Origin: Heyndrickxia shackletonii
GTDB lineage: Bacteria > Bacillota > Bacilli > Bacillales > Bacillaceae_C
Assembly: GCF_001420715.1 (NCBI RefSeq)
Contig: NZ_LJJC01000004.1
Coordinates: 2,093,908 to 2,157,907 of the forward strand
DNA: 64,000 nt
Direction of reading: 5' to 3'
Position 1 is the first letter of the stretch, and every line of letters begins with the position of its first letter. The notes under the pieces are model-generated. The model was not told the origin of the DNA. It was given only the letters and a program-made list of their open reading frames with translations, and searched no databases. This document shows positions 1 through 8,139 of this stretch, in pieces. The position numbers and the translations under genes are program-made.

Positions 1-119
1 TGCGTTGGACAACGTTAAGGGGACTTAAAAAATTGTCGATGCAGGCGATGCTTACTTTCGCTGCCATGAATTTGAAGAAAATGGCCAACTGGATATGGAA
101 AGGTCCGGAAATGGCCTAG
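1..119 (+). mobile_element. 3' end of a DDE transposase (IS1182-like), cut by the window edge
   Basis: An open frame entering from the left edge (codons in phase with base 3) ends at a TAG at 117-119. It encodes about 38 residues of the RGLKKLSMQ...FAAMNLKKMANW type, which resembles the C-terminal tail of IS1182-like DDE transposases, where the last helix carries the conserved NLKK-type segment. The rest of the element lies outside the window, so it cannot be said whether the transposase is intact. A perfect 13 bp inverted repeat with a T run follows at 184-219 and may be the element's terminator or part of its right end. The family assignment is from memory. Confidence 0.6.
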
Positions 120-183
120 TAGATGAGGATGAGAGAGGTCAGCATACACCCAAAAAGGTAAAAAAGTAAGAACAAAATCAAAA

Positions 184-219
184 GGGGTTCGGAATGTGAC
201 CATTCCGAACCCCTTTTGT
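184..219 (+). terminator. Strong hairpin terminator after the transposase remnant
   Basis: Perfect 13 bp stem (184-196 pairs with 201-213), loop TGAC, then TTTTGTC. It ends the transposase transcript or forms part of the element end. Confidence 0.75.
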
Positions 220-230
220 CTACAATCTGG

Positions 231-253
231 CTGCCAGTATTGGCAGTTTTTTT
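231..253 (+). terminator. Second terminator upstream of the ltaS-family gene
   Basis: Stem CTGCCA/TGGCAG (231-236 with 241-246), loop GTAT, followed by TTTTTTT. Two terminators in a row isolate the ltaS-family gene from the transposase. Confidence 0.65.
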
Positions 254-576
254 ATTTCAAAAGGCTATTTTCCTGCAATTTTTTTTCGTAATTGATTTAA
301 ATACGAACATCCTTTCTTATAGGAATTTGATTAAACAACAAAGTTTAAGGAAAAAGCCTATTAAATAGTGACAAATTTTTATAAATATTTGCAAAAGATT
401 CCGCAAACATGTTTAAATTTGATTGTTTTCGGGAATAACAGAAATGGGATAGATATACTATTTTCGTAAAAGCACTTGATTTTTTTTTATAAAGTATTAA
501 AATGGTTGAAGTAAAATAGTATATTTATATTTACAACCTTAAAATCATCGTAAAGGCGATTAGGAGGTTTATAGTA
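254..576 (+). promoter_or_regulatory. Non-coding leader with likely sigma-A promoter for the ltaS-family gene
   Basis: No gene is seen in this AT-rich stretch. TTGATT at 476-481 and TAAAAT at 498-503 with a 16 bp spacer form a plausible sigma-A promoter, and AGGAGG at 562-567 is the ribosome binding site for the ATG at 577. A small ATCG/CGAT hairpin (about 546-559) lies just before the ribosome binding site. The promoter is an inference from consensus match only. Confidence 0.4.
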
Positions 577-2535
577 ATGCAACATGTTAGCTTAAAAGTT
601 CGTAGTTTATTAAATAAAAAGTTTTCTTTGCTTTTTATTGCTACTGTACTTTTTTGGTTTAAGACATATATAGTGTATAAGACTGAATTTAACTTAGATT
701 TGCAAAATGGGATGCAGCAATTTTTGCTATTTTTTAATCCAATTAGTTCCGCACTATTCTTTTTTGCAATTTCGTTGTTTTTTAAAGGTCGAATTCGTTA
801 TATAAGTTTAATCATCATCAACTTATTACTTTCGATATTGCTATATGCGAATGTTTGTTATTATCGATTCTTTAATGATTTTATTACAATCGATGTTATA
901 ACCCATCAAACCAAAAACTTTGGTGATTTGGGCGGAAGTGCTCTCGCATTAATGAAACCTCATGATATCTTGTATTTTGTGGATACTTTCATTATTATTC
1001 TTTTAGTAGTGTTTAAATCTGTAAAAGTCTCATATGAGAAAATCAATCGAAGAACAATATATGGATTTTTCGCAGCTGCAGTAGCTTTTTTTATCGTGAA
1101 TTTGGGTCTTGCAGAAGCTGATCGGCCAGAACTTTTAACGCGGACTTTCGATAGAAACTATATTGTTAAATATCTTGGTGCATATAATTACACGATCTAT
1201 GATGCGATTCAAACAACTAAATCATCAGCACAGAGGGCATTTGCTGATAGTAGTGATATAGTGGATGTTCAAAATTATGTAAAGGCGAATTATACGGATC
1301 CGAATCCAAAGTACTTCGGTGTAGCAAAAGGGATGAATGTGATTTATGTATCCATGGAATCTCTTCAGAACTTTGTCATTAATTATAAGGTTAATGGTCA
1401 AGAGGTTACACCATTTTTAAACAAATTAACACATGATCCGAATACGTTTTATTTTGATAACTTTTTCCACCAAACTGGTCAGGGAAAGACATCTGATGCG
1501 GAATTTATGATGGAAAATTCGCTCTATCCATTACCAAAAGGTGCAGTATTTACGACAAAAGCGCAAAATACGTACCAAGCAGCTCCTGCGATTTTTGATC
1601 AATTAGGATATACTACTGCGGTATTTCACGGGAATTATAAAACCTTTTGGAACCGCGATGAAATGTATAAATCTTTAGGTTACCAAAAGTTTTTTGATGC
1701 AAATTATTATGACATGAGTGAAGAAAACACGATTAATTACGGCATGGAGGATAAACCGTATTTCAGCGAATCGATGCCATATTTAACAAGTCTTCCTCAA
1801 CCATTTTATACAAAGTTTATCACCTTATCCAATCATTTTCCTTTTGAACTGAGGGAAGGATCTGATTTTCCTAAGGGGAATTTCGGTGATAAATATGTCG
1901 ATAATTATTTTCAAACAGCCCATTATTTAGATCAGGCACTAGAGCAATTTTTCAATGAATTAAAATCATCTGGTCTATATGACCATACTGTAATCGTATT
2001 ATACGGAGATCATTATGGGATTTCAGAAAATCACAATAAAGCAATGGCGAATGTAATGGGTAAAGAGATAACTCCATATGATTATGCGCAACTTCAGCGA
2101 GTACCATTATTCATTCATGTACCAGGTGTAAAAGGTCATATCGATCACACTTATGGCGGTGAAGTAGATGTTCGACCAACTGTTATGCATTTGCTCGGAA
2201 TTAATACGAAAGATTATATTTCGTTCGGATCGGATTTATTGTCAGAAAAGCATCGTCAACTAATTCCATTCCGTAATGGAGACTTTGTATCAAATGAATA
2301 TACCCAAGTAGGTAATAAGTGCTATAGTAATCCAGATGGTGCGGAAGTAGAAAGCAGCAAATGTCAGGAGAGTGACAAAGAGGCTAAGACGATGTTAAGC
2401 CTATCAGATAAAGTTGTATATGATGATTTGCTTCGCTTTTATACACCAAATGGTTTTACACCAGTAAATCGGGATGATTATGACTATTCAACGGATCAAC
2501 GCGTAAATAATAATTCTAAATCAGTTAATAAATAG
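577..2535 (+). CDS. ltaS: Lipoteichoic acid synthase family sulfatase-fold enzyme
   Basis: A membrane-anchored phosphoglycerol transferase of 652 residues, the usual length of LtaS/YfnI/YqgS enzymes. These polymerise or prime glycerolphosphate chains of lipoteichoic acid from phosphatidylglycerol. Five hydrophobic segments fill the first ~210 residues. An A-F-A signal-peptidase site sits at 221-223, as in LtaS processing. The extracellular domain carries the metal and catalytic signatures: MESLQNF, the QGKTSDAEF segment with nucleophile Thr305, and GDHYG with Asp478/His479. The start has an AGGAGG box 9 bases upstream. Transcription ends at the hairpin 2546-2577. Bacilli carry several paralogues, so which one this is (main synthase, YfnI, primase YvgJ) cannot be decided here; presence of both long N-terminal membrane region and full catalytic set favours a synthase. 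Confidence 0.9.
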   Translation: MQHVSLKVRSLLNKKFSLLFIATVLFWFKTYIVYKTEFNLDLQNGMQQFLLFFNPISSALFFFAISLFFKGRIRYISLIIINLLLSILLYANVCYYRFFNDFITIDVITHQTKNFGDLGGSALALMKPHDILYFVDTFIIILLVVFKSVKVSYEKINRRTIYGFFAAAVAFFIVNLGLAEADRPELLTRTFDRNYIVKYLGAYNYTIYDAIQTTKSSAQRAFADSSDIVDVQNYVKANYTDPNPKYFGVAKGMNVIYVSMESLQNFVINYKVNGQEVTPFLNKLTHDPNTFYFDNFFHQTGQGKTSDAEFMMENSLYPLPKGAVFTTKAQNTYQAAPAIFDQLGYTTAVFHGNYKTFWNRDEMYKSLGYQKFFDANYYDMSEENTINYGMEDKPYFSESMPYLTSLPQPFYTKFITLSNHFPFELREGSDFPKGNFGDKYVDNYFQTAHYLDQALEQFFNELKSSGLYDHTVIVLYGDHYGISENHNKAMANVMGKEITPYDYAQLQRVPLFIHVPGVKGHIDHTYGGEVDVRPTVMHLLGINTKDYISFGSDLLSEKHRQLIPFRNGDFVSNEYTQVGNKCYSNPDGAEVESSKCQESDKEAKTMLSLSDKVVYDDLLRFYTPNGFTPVNRDDYDYSTDQRVNNNSKSVNK

Positions 2536-2545
2536 TAAGTAGAGA

Positions 2546-2577
2546 GGATGTTCTTAAAGGAACATCCTTTTTTTTTT
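2546..2577 (+). terminator. Terminator of the ltaS-family gene
   Basis: Stem GGATGTTC/GAACATCC (2546-2553 with 2560-2567) followed by about ten T residues. Confidence 0.9.
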
Positions 2578-2621
2578 ATTTTTTGGAAGATATTTCATTA
2601 AAGATAACACAAAAAAAACTA

Positions 2622-2638
2622 TGTAAGAAATTCTTACA
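2622..2638 (+). promoter_or_regulatory. TnrA/GlnR box 1 upstream of the amtB promoter
   Basis: The 17-mer fits the known Bacillus TnrA/GlnR consensus TGTNA-N7-TNACA exactly (TGTAA, seven bases, TTACA). It lies upstream of a sigma-A promoter with TTGACA at 2667-2672 and TAAAAT at 2689-2694 (16 bp spacer), the position expected for activation by TnrA under nitrogen limitation, as in the B. subtilis nrgA (amtB) gene. Confidence 0.8.
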
Positions 2639-2666
2639 TAGTTTTTGAAAATTTTTAAAAAACATA

Positions 2667-2694
2667 TTGACAAATAACTTTAACAAGATAAAAT
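2667..2694 (+). promoter_or_regulatory. Sigma-A promoter of amtB
   Basis: TTGACA (2667-2672), 16 bp spacer, TAAAAT (2689-2694). It is bracketed by the two TnrA/GlnR boxes. Confidence 0.65.
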
Positions 2695-2703
2695 TTTATT
2701 AAA

Positions 2704-2720
2704 TGTAAGAAAAGTTTACA
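2704..2720 (+). promoter_or_regulatory. TnrA/GlnR box 2, at or just downstream of the amtB transcription start
   Basis: A second exact match to TGTNA-N7-TNACA (TGTAA, seven bases, TTACA). Its position at about +3 to +20 relative to the predicted promoter suits repression by GlnR or autoregulatory roadblock rather than activation. It covers an upstream in-frame ATG (2720), arguing that translation does not start there. Confidence 0.7.
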
Positions 2721-2755
2721 TGTCGAGGTATAAAAAATATCAAAGGAGGATCATG

Positions 2756-4018
2756 ATGAGTACATTGACTTTGATGAACAGTATTTGGGTTATTCTAGGA
2801 GCAATTTTAGTGATTCTTATGCAAGGCGGGTTCATATTACTGGAGGCTGGATCCACTCGAATGAAAAATGCCGGTCATATTGCCGGTAAAACAATCTTTA
2901 CTTTCGGAATTGGCTCATTGGTTTTTTGGGCGGTGGGCTTTGCTTTTATTTTTGGTAATCATGCAAATTTTTTTATTGGACTTTCTCATTTCTTTTATTC
3001 AGGGTATGAAATAAATGGAATGAACCTATCTACATCCGTGTTTTTTATGTTCCAACTTGCATTTGCCACCATTGCATTAACTATTGCATTTGGAGGATTT
3101 GCTGAAAGAGCTAAATTATCAACATATGTCGTTTTCTCCATATTCTTCTCTATATTTGTATATCCTGTTATAGCTCACTGGATATGGGGTGGAGGCTGGT
3201 TGGCGGAACATGGAAAGCAAGATTTTGCCGGATCAACCGTTGTTCATTTAACAGGAGCAATGGCTGCTTTAGCTGCAACTATTTTGTTAAAACCGCGAAT
3301 TGGAAAATTCAATAAAGATGGCTCACCCAATAATATTTATGGTCATAATCAAGTATATACTGCACTTTCTGTGTTACTTCTTTGGGTTGGGTGGTTTGGA
3401 TTTAATGCTGGTAGTACATTGAGTGTTGATGGAGGCTTCTTTGGATATGTTGCACTTAACACCAATCTCGCAGCAGCTGCAGGAGCAATGGCTGCCCTTA
3501 TCATTTCCTGGTGTGTACTTGGAAAATCAGACGTAACAGTTATTTTAAATGGTGCCTTAGCTGGGCTGGTTGCTATTACAGCTTCATGTGCATTTGTTAC
3601 AACTTGGGCAGCAGTAGTTATAGGATTTATAGCAGGTATACTAGTTTTCTATAGTATGAGATTTTTTGAAAAGCTTCGTATTGACGATCCGATTTCTGCA
3701 TTATCTGTTCATGGAACTGCAGGTGTTTGGGGTACATTATCAACAGGTTTTTTTGCAACAAAAAAATTAGCGACAGTAGGTTCGCCAGGTTTATTTTACG
3801 GAGGCGGCTTTCATCAATTAGGAGTACAGTTTATGGGAGTCTTTGTTTCTGGGCTTTACGCATTTATCGTTTCTTTTTCCATTCTGTTTATAATGAAAAA
3901 AGCGATGAAGGGACTCAGAGTGTCGGAAGAAGAGGAAATTATCGGTTTGGATGTAAGCGAACACGGGACTTATGGTTATCCTGAACAATTTTTAGGGAAT
4001 AAGAAAATCAGCTCATAA
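2756..4018 (+). CDS. amtB: Ammonium transporter AmtB (NrgA)
   Basis: Amt/Mep/Rh family ammonium channel of the plasma membrane, 420 residues and about 11 membrane helices. Visible family signatures are the N-terminal GGFILLEAGSTRMKN segment, the VHLTGA motif with the first pore histidine, SVHGTAGVWGT with the second, and the conserved cytoplasmic tail GLDVSEHG that normally communicates with a PII protein. Start: AAAGGAGG at 2742-2749 fits the ATG at 2756 (6-base spacing); ATG 2753 is also possible and the upstream ATG 2720 lies inside an operator. Two TnrA/GlnR boxes flank the promoter, so expression under nitrogen limitation is predicted. The usual downstream partner glnK (nrgB) is absent; the next gene is a GlnD-like nucleotidyltransferase 38 bases downstream. 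Confidence 0.95.
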   Translation: MSTLTLMNSIWVILGAILVILMQGGFILLEAGSTRMKNAGHIAGKTIFTFGIGSLVFWAVGFAFIFGNHANFFIGLSHFFYSGYEINGMNLSTSVFFMFQLAFATIALTIAFGGFAERAKLSTYVVFSIFFSIFVYPVIAHWIWGGGWLAEHGKQDFAGSTVVHLTGAMAALAATILLKPRIGKFNKDGSPNNIYGHNQVYTALSVLLLWVGWFGFNAGSTLSVDGGFFGYVALNTNLAAAAGAMAALIISWCVLGKSDVTVILNGALAGLVAITASCAFVTTWAAVVIGFIAGILVFYSMRFFEKLRIDDPISALSVHGTAGVWGTLSTGFFATKKLATVGSPGLFYGGGFHQLGVQFMGVFVSGLYAFIVSFSILFIMKKAMKGLRVSEEEEIIGLDVSEHGTYGYPEQFLGNKKISS

Positions 4019-4056
4019 GTATTTCCAGTATATTTTATGAAAAAGGTGGATTGTCT

Positions 4057-5037
4057 ATGGATAAGGTGTTTTGTTCTTATAATGAATTAATAACATGGAA
4101 GAATGAAAATATATTAAATTATTCATCTGACATATCTACAATAAATAATTTTCATGATGCAATAATGAGGGAAATATTAAAAATAGCTTGCAAGCGTATT
4201 AAGGCAGTGAAAGGGGAGCTGCCTTGTCGCTTTGCATGGTTTGTAATGGGAAGTGCTGGTCGTTCTGAACAAGGGCTTATAACTGATCAAGATCATGGAA
4301 TTATTTATGAATGGAATAATGAAGTAAATAAGGATTATTTTTTGTGTTTAGGGAAAGAAATTGCTGATGGAATGAATCAATTAGGTTATCCGTATTGTCA
4401 CGGGTTTGTGATGAGCTCTAATATTAAGTGGTGTAAGTCAATTACAGAATGGAATAATCAGCTCTCTGAATGGATCGAAGAGGAAAATTTGGAAACGTTG
4501 AGAAATTTGCATATTTTTCTTGATGCTAGAGTAATTGTTGGAGAGATTGATTTTCTTAAGGATATAAAGCAAAGCGTTCAAAAATATATTCACAAAAATA
4601 CCCAATTGTTAGTTAGATTATTAGAAAATGTTCAACATTTTTCAAAAGGTCTAGGTCCGTTTGGTCAATTTATTTTTGACATTAGGTCTGGGAATGTGAA
4701 AGGAATAGATATGAAAAAGACTATCTATATGCCTTATATTAATTGTATTCGCTTATTGTCAATAAAAAATAACATCATAAGTACATCAACGTTACAACGA
4801 ATGGATTTATTAATGGAAGACAAACAGATGATGAGTCAAATAGTGAGAAACAAACATCATTTCGAACAGCTGTTAGAAATTAAAATTCGATTATCAAAAA
4901 ATTCTCCTTATGAATCCAGGTATTACATTGACGTGAAAAATTTAAAACGAGATGAGAAAAAAATGGTCAAACAAATGATGAAGGACGTTATAAAACTATA
5001 TGAATTTGTTGAGAGGATAATTAGAAAAAGGGGATAA
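4057..5037 (+). CDS. GlnD-like (DUF294) putative nucleotidyltransferase
   Basis: A 326-residue protein with the DUF294 nucleotidyltransferase fold related to the uridylyltransferase domain of GlnD. The active-site signature G-S-A-G-R-S-E followed by T-D-Q-D-H is at about residues 65-80, with the two Asp residues expected to bind metal. The C-terminal half (about 150-326) is helical, like the DUF294 C-terminal domain. No CBS or HD domains are present, unlike longer homologues. Start: AAAGGTGG at 4042-4049 fits ATG 4057; a TTG at 4051 is too close to it. It sits between amtB and an exonuclease gene that begins two bases after its stop, so the pair is co-translated. Substrate unknown; modification of a PII-like protein or another partner is only a hypothesis. 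Confidence 0.75.
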   Translation: MDKVFCSYNELITWKNENILNYSSDISTINNFHDAIMREILKIACKRIKAVKGELPCRFAWFVMGSAGRSEQGLITDQDHGIIYEWNNEVNKDYFLCLGKEIADGMNQLGYPYCHGFVMSSNIKWCKSITEWNNQLSEWIEEENLETLRNLHIFLDARVIVGEIDFLKDIKQSVQKYIHKNTQLLVRLLENVQHFSKGLGPFGQFIFDIRSGNVKGIDMKKTIYMPYINCIRLLSIKNNIISTSTLQRMDLLMEDKQMMSQIVRNKHHFEQLLEIKIRLSKNSPYESRYYIDVKNLKRDEKKMVKQMMKDVIKLYEFVERIIRKRG

Positions 5038-5039
5038 CA

Positions 5040-5768
5040 ATGGGGTTAGAGTCCATTATTCAGTATCTAAAGGATATTCAAGGTAAAATAAATGTAAATA
5101 TTATTAGCGCTTTTCACGGAGGTCAAACTTTTCAGCAAAAGGCTTTTATTCGGCAAATGGAAAAGGATGACTCAAAAAACCAATTAATGATTCCATTTAG
5201 TGAGCTAACTGTGGCAATAGTAGATATTGAAACTACAGGATTTTTTCCTGAAAAAGGTGATGTGATTTTTTCAATTGGTGCTATTAAAATGAAGGGAGCC
5301 AATATACTAGAGAAGCAAACTTACTATTCATTACTCAATACAAATATACCAATTGCCGAGGATATTTTAAAATTAACTAGAATAACGGAAACTGATTTAA
5401 TTTTTGCACCATCACGAAAGCAAGTACTACATGACTTTTTTGCATTTATTCAAGATGTACCTCTTGTCGCCCATCATTCTACCCATGAAAGGAAATTTTT
5501 CCAACATGAAAGTTGGAAATTATTTCGGACACCTTTTCGCAATAGGATTATGGATACATCTTTTTTATCCCGTGTGATATATCCAGAATTAGACTTAAAG
5601 ACATTAGATGAATGTTGTTTATTTCATAAAATAGAAATAAAAAACCGGCATCATGCATTAGGAGATGCCATCTTAACAGCTAAGCTTTGGAGCTTATATA
5701 TGGAGGAAATTCAAAAAAGAGGATTTAAAACCTTATGTGACATTTATGAATATCTTTCTAAACAGTAA
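5040..5768 (+). CDS. DnaQ-like DEDDh 3'-5' exonuclease domain protein
   Basis: A 242-residue protein of the DNA polymerase III epsilon/RNase T superfamily. Exo I is VDIETTG with Asp62 and Glu64, Exo II is the LVAHHSTHERKFF segment, and Exo III is HHALGDA with the His and Asp of the DEDDh type. About 55 N-terminal residues precede the nuclease domain. It starts two bases after the DUF294 gene with its own AAAAAGGGG box. DUF294 nucleotidyltransferase and DnaQ-like exonuclease genes are a recurring neighbour pair in bacteria (known association, usually near symporters); here they follow amtB. Not the replicative proofreading subunit, since Gram-positive PolC carries its own. Substrate unknown. 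Confidence 0.8.
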   Translation: MGLESIIQYLKDIQGKINVNIISAFHGGQTFQQKAFIRQMEKDDSKNQLMIPFSELTVAIVDIETTGFFPEKGDVIFSIGAIKMKGANILEKQTYYSLLNTNIPIAEDILKLTRITETDLIFAPSRKQVLHDFFAFIQDVPLVAHHSTHERKFFQHESWKLFRTPFRNRIMDTSFLSRVIYPELDLKTLDECCLFHKIEIKNRHHALGDAILTAKLWSLYMEEIQKRGFKTLCDIYEYLSKQ

Positions 5769-5801
5769 ACATTTTAACAGTGCTAAAGGGTTGCCAGGAG
5801 A

Positions 5802-6035
5802 TTATTTCAATCTTATTATTCCTTTCACTTTCTCCTCTAATAATATTAAAGTCATCAATTTTATGTCATTGTCATGGAGCAGGCTTTCAAGCTCCTTTGT
5901 TTTCGCAGAAAACTCGCTATTGCGCAAATCATTGATACTTCTTTTAATTCTATTTCTGACTAAATTTAGTTCTTCAATATTTTTTTCTATTAAATCATAA
6001 ATTTCCTGTATTTTATGAAACTCAAAATGGTTCAT
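5802..6035 (-). CDS. Small coiled-coil protein of unknown function
   Basis: A 77-residue, highly charged protein rich in Glu, Lys, Leu and Asn with heptad-like spacing over most of its length, suggesting one long helix or a helical hairpin. The start is supported by AGAGGAG seven bases upstream (6043-6049 on the complementary strand). It is convergent to the exonuclease gene, whose stop is 33 bases from its own, and divergent from the phosphatase gene. No membrane segment, no cysteines, no recognised family. Confidence 0.6.
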   Translation of the reverse strand: MNHFEFHKIQEIYDLIEKNIEELNLVRNRIKRSINDLRNSEFSAKTKELESLLHDNDIKLMTLILLEEKVKGIIRLK

Positions 6036-6256
6036 ATGGCTTCTCCTCTGTAAATTTTATATAAAATTTATATTCGTTACCGTAAAGGTTATTCACATTA
6101 TTTTTAATAAGGCTGAATTTTGATCAAAAATGATAAATGAATCTAGTATAGATCAATTAGACAAGTAAAAAAATAGAAAGTAAAATATATTTAGAAAAAC
6201 GAATATATGTTAAAATAATTAAAATACTATAAGGATGTACACGACTAGAAGTGGAG

Positions 6257-7015
6257 ATGGGTGTAATAGAGAATCGAATATTAGTCATTAGTGACATACA
6301 TGGTTGTTTAAACGAATTTCAAGAACTGCTAAAGCTTGCTGACTATAAACCTAAAAGTGATCAATTAATACTTTTAGGTGATTATGTAGATAGAGGGAGG
6401 AACAGTAAGGAAGTTGTTGAATTTGTAAAAGAATTGGTAGCCTCGAACGGTGTCATTGCTTTAAGAGGAAATCATGACCAAATGTTTTGTGATTGGATAA
6501 AAAAGCCTATTGAAACTTTAGAAAGGTATTTTCGAAATGGTGGTCTTGCGACAATTCAATCTTTTTTATCTCTTAATGTGGAAGAAGAACTGGCAGAAGA
6601 AATAGATGAAAATACATATCGTAATTGGGCAACAGCAATTTTAGATTCAAATCCAGAACTGATTGAATTTCTTGAAAATTTGCCTTTTTATTATGAAACG
6701 GACTCCTTTATTTTTGTTCATGCCGGTATTAATCCTGATTATGAAGATTGGAAATATACTAGTAATCATGAATTTATTTGGATCAGAGATCCTTTTCTTC
6801 ATTTCGATCATCCATTTGACCAAACAATCATTCATGGTCATACACCAACATTTATTTTGCAAAACGACTCAAATATATTTTATGGAAATAAGAAGATAGG
6901 AATTGATGGAGGATGTGTGTATGGTAAACAACTTAATTGTTTAGAAATTAAGAATGGATATTTTACACATTATTTTGTAAAAAAAGAAGGAGAGTATTAC
7001 GATCAGGAAAACTGA
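6257..7015 (+). CDS. PPP-family metallophosphatase (serine/threonine phosphatase or ApaH/PrpE-like)
   Basis: Calcineurin-like phosphoesterase of about 252 residues with the complete PPP signature set: SDIHG (GDxHG), GDYVDRG and RGNHD in the first ~80 residues, then the metal-binding histidines in FVHAGIN and IHGHTP, and a final GGCVYG. Enzymes of this size in Firmicutes dephosphorylate Ser/Thr/Tyr phosphoproteins or cleave diadenosine tetraphosphate; the sequence alone does not separate these. Start is uncertain: ATG 6257 is adjacent to a GTGGAG box, and an in-frame GTG lies at 6251. Monocistronic, ended by a perfect 13 bp terminator that overlaps the stop codon. Confidence 0.85.
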   Translation: MGVIENRILVISDIHGCLNEFQELLKLADYKPKSDQLILLGDYVDRGRNSKEVVEFVKELVASNGVIALRGNHDQMFCDWIKKPIETLERYFRNGGLATIQSFLSLNVEEELAEEIDENTYRNWATAILDSNPELIEFLENLPFYYETDSFIFVHAGINPDYEDWKYTSNHEFIWIRDPFLHFDHPFDQTIIHGHTPTFILQNDSNIFYGNKKIGIDGGCVYGKQLNCLEIKNGYFTHYFVKKEGEYYDQEN

Positions 7016-7031
7016 TCGTAATACTTTTTTT
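6994..7031 (+). terminator. Terminator of the phosphatase gene
   Basis: Perfect 13 bp stem (6994-7006 with 7012-7024), loop GAAAA, then seven T residues. It overlaps the phosphatase stop codon. Confidence 0.92.
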
Positions 7032-7213
7032 ATTTACCTTATTAAATTTTCACGTGTTTTTTTCATTAACTCATTAATCAGTACTTTTAATTGTATTCAA
7101 GCTTTGTACTTTAAAAAATGGTCATATGAAAATATTTCTAGAAAGTTGTAGAGCTCCTTATAAAAATTTTTTGTAAAAAAGTTTGCGGATTGTATTTTTG
7201 CCTTCAAAATTAA

Positions 7214-7241
7214 TGAAACTTTTTTCTTATAAAACAGTATA
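7214..7241 (+). promoter_or_regulatory. Sigma-W-like (ECF) promoter for the pspA-ydjGHI cluster
   Basis: TGAAAC at 7214-7219, a T-rich 16 bp spacer and AGTATA at 7236-7241. The known sigma-W consensus is TGAAAC-N16-CGTATA, so only one position differs. B. subtilis pspA-ydjGHI is a known sigma-W operon (envelope stress). The rest of 7032-7364 is AT-rich and shows no gene; about 120 bases of leader separate the promoter from pspA. Confidence 0.65.
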
Positions 7242-7364
7242 GTGTAATATTGAGTTTTTCCACATCGTATATGATAGCAAAAACTAGCATTGATACCGTT
7301 TAGTTTGAGGCGATAAAGATGGTTGGAACTTAGTCAGGTTTATTAATAAAGGAGGAATAGAAAG

Positions 7365-8045
7365 ATGAGCATTATTACCAGATTTAAAGATATTATGTCA
7401 AGCAATATTAATGCATTATTGGATAAAGCAGAAAACCCTGAAAAAATGATTGATCAATATTTAAGAAACTTAAACAAGGATTTAGGAAAAGTGAAGGCGG
7501 AAACGGCATCGGTGATGGCGGAAGAACAAAGATCTAAGAGAGAACTTAACGAATGTCAATCGGATATGGAGAAAATGGAACGTTACGCAATGAAAGCTTT
7601 GGAAGCTGGCAATGAAGGAGATGCGCGGAAATTTCTTGAGAAAAAGGCTACTTTAGCGGCAAAACTATCCGAATTGCAAACGGCATACCAATTGGCATCC
7701 TCGAATGCGCTGCAAATGAAACAAATGCACGATAAGCTTGTATCTGATATCGGTGAATTAGAATCACGAAGAAATATGCTTAAAGCAAAATGGTCAGTAG
7801 CGAAAACACAGGAACGCATTAACAAGCTAGGAGCATCTGCTTCCAGTTCAGGTAACTCCATATCCGCCTTTGAAAGAATGGAAGAAAAGGTGAACCGGGC
7901 ATTAGATGAAGCAAATGCCATGGCAGAATTAAATACGGGTCCAAAGGATGATATTGAAGACTTAACAGCAAAGTATGATAACACTAACATTGCGGTTGAG
8001 GATGAGTTAAGTGCCTTGAAGGAAAAATTAAAGAATAATGGATAG
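7365..8045 (+). CDS. pspA: Phage shock protein A homologue (PspA/IM30/LiaH family)
   Basis: A 226-residue, almost entirely helical PspA/IM30 protein, an ESCRT-III-like membrane-maintenance factor that oligomerises on the inner face of the membrane under envelope stress. The N-terminal amphipathic helix (IITRFKDIMSSNINALLDKAE) and the following NPEKMIDQYLR segment are typical, followed by a long coiled-coil hairpin to about residue 145 and a more flexible C-terminal part. GGAGG lies 9 bases before the ATG. First gene of a B. subtilis ydjFGHI-like cluster behind a sigma-W-like promoter; a hairpin separates it from the next gene. Confidence 0.93.
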   Translation: MSIITRFKDIMSSNINALLDKAENPEKMIDQYLRNLNKDLGKVKAETASVMAEEQRSKRELNECQSDMEKMERYAMKALEAGNEGDARKFLEKKATLAAKLSELQTAYQLASSNALQMKQMHDKLVSDIGELESRRNMLKAKWSVAKTQERINKLGASASSSGNSISAFERMEEKVNRALDEANAMAELNTGPKDDIEDLTAKYDNTNIAVEDELSALKEKLKNNG

Positions 8046-8053
8046 TTTCATAT

Positions 8054-8084
8054 CTAAAGCTATAGCACATTGCTATGGCTTTAG
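8054..8084 (+). ncRNA. Intercistronic 14 bp hairpin between pspA and ydjG
   Basis: Arms 8054-8067 and 8071-8084 pair over 14 bp with one G-U pair and a CAT loop. There is no T run after it, so a partial terminator, RNA processing site or 3' stabiliser for pspA mRNA are all possible. It would let pspA be made in excess over ydjGHI. Confidence 0.55.
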
Positions 8085-8139
8085 AACCCCTAAGTGTTTT
8101 AAACTCTATCATTTTCATATATAAAGAGGGGATTCATGC

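Noticed and set aside
5737-6000. Plus-strand frame opposite the 77-residue coiled-coil gene
   Set aside because: It lacks a ribosome binding site and encodes low-complexity Ser/Leu-rich residues mirroring the minus-strand gene.
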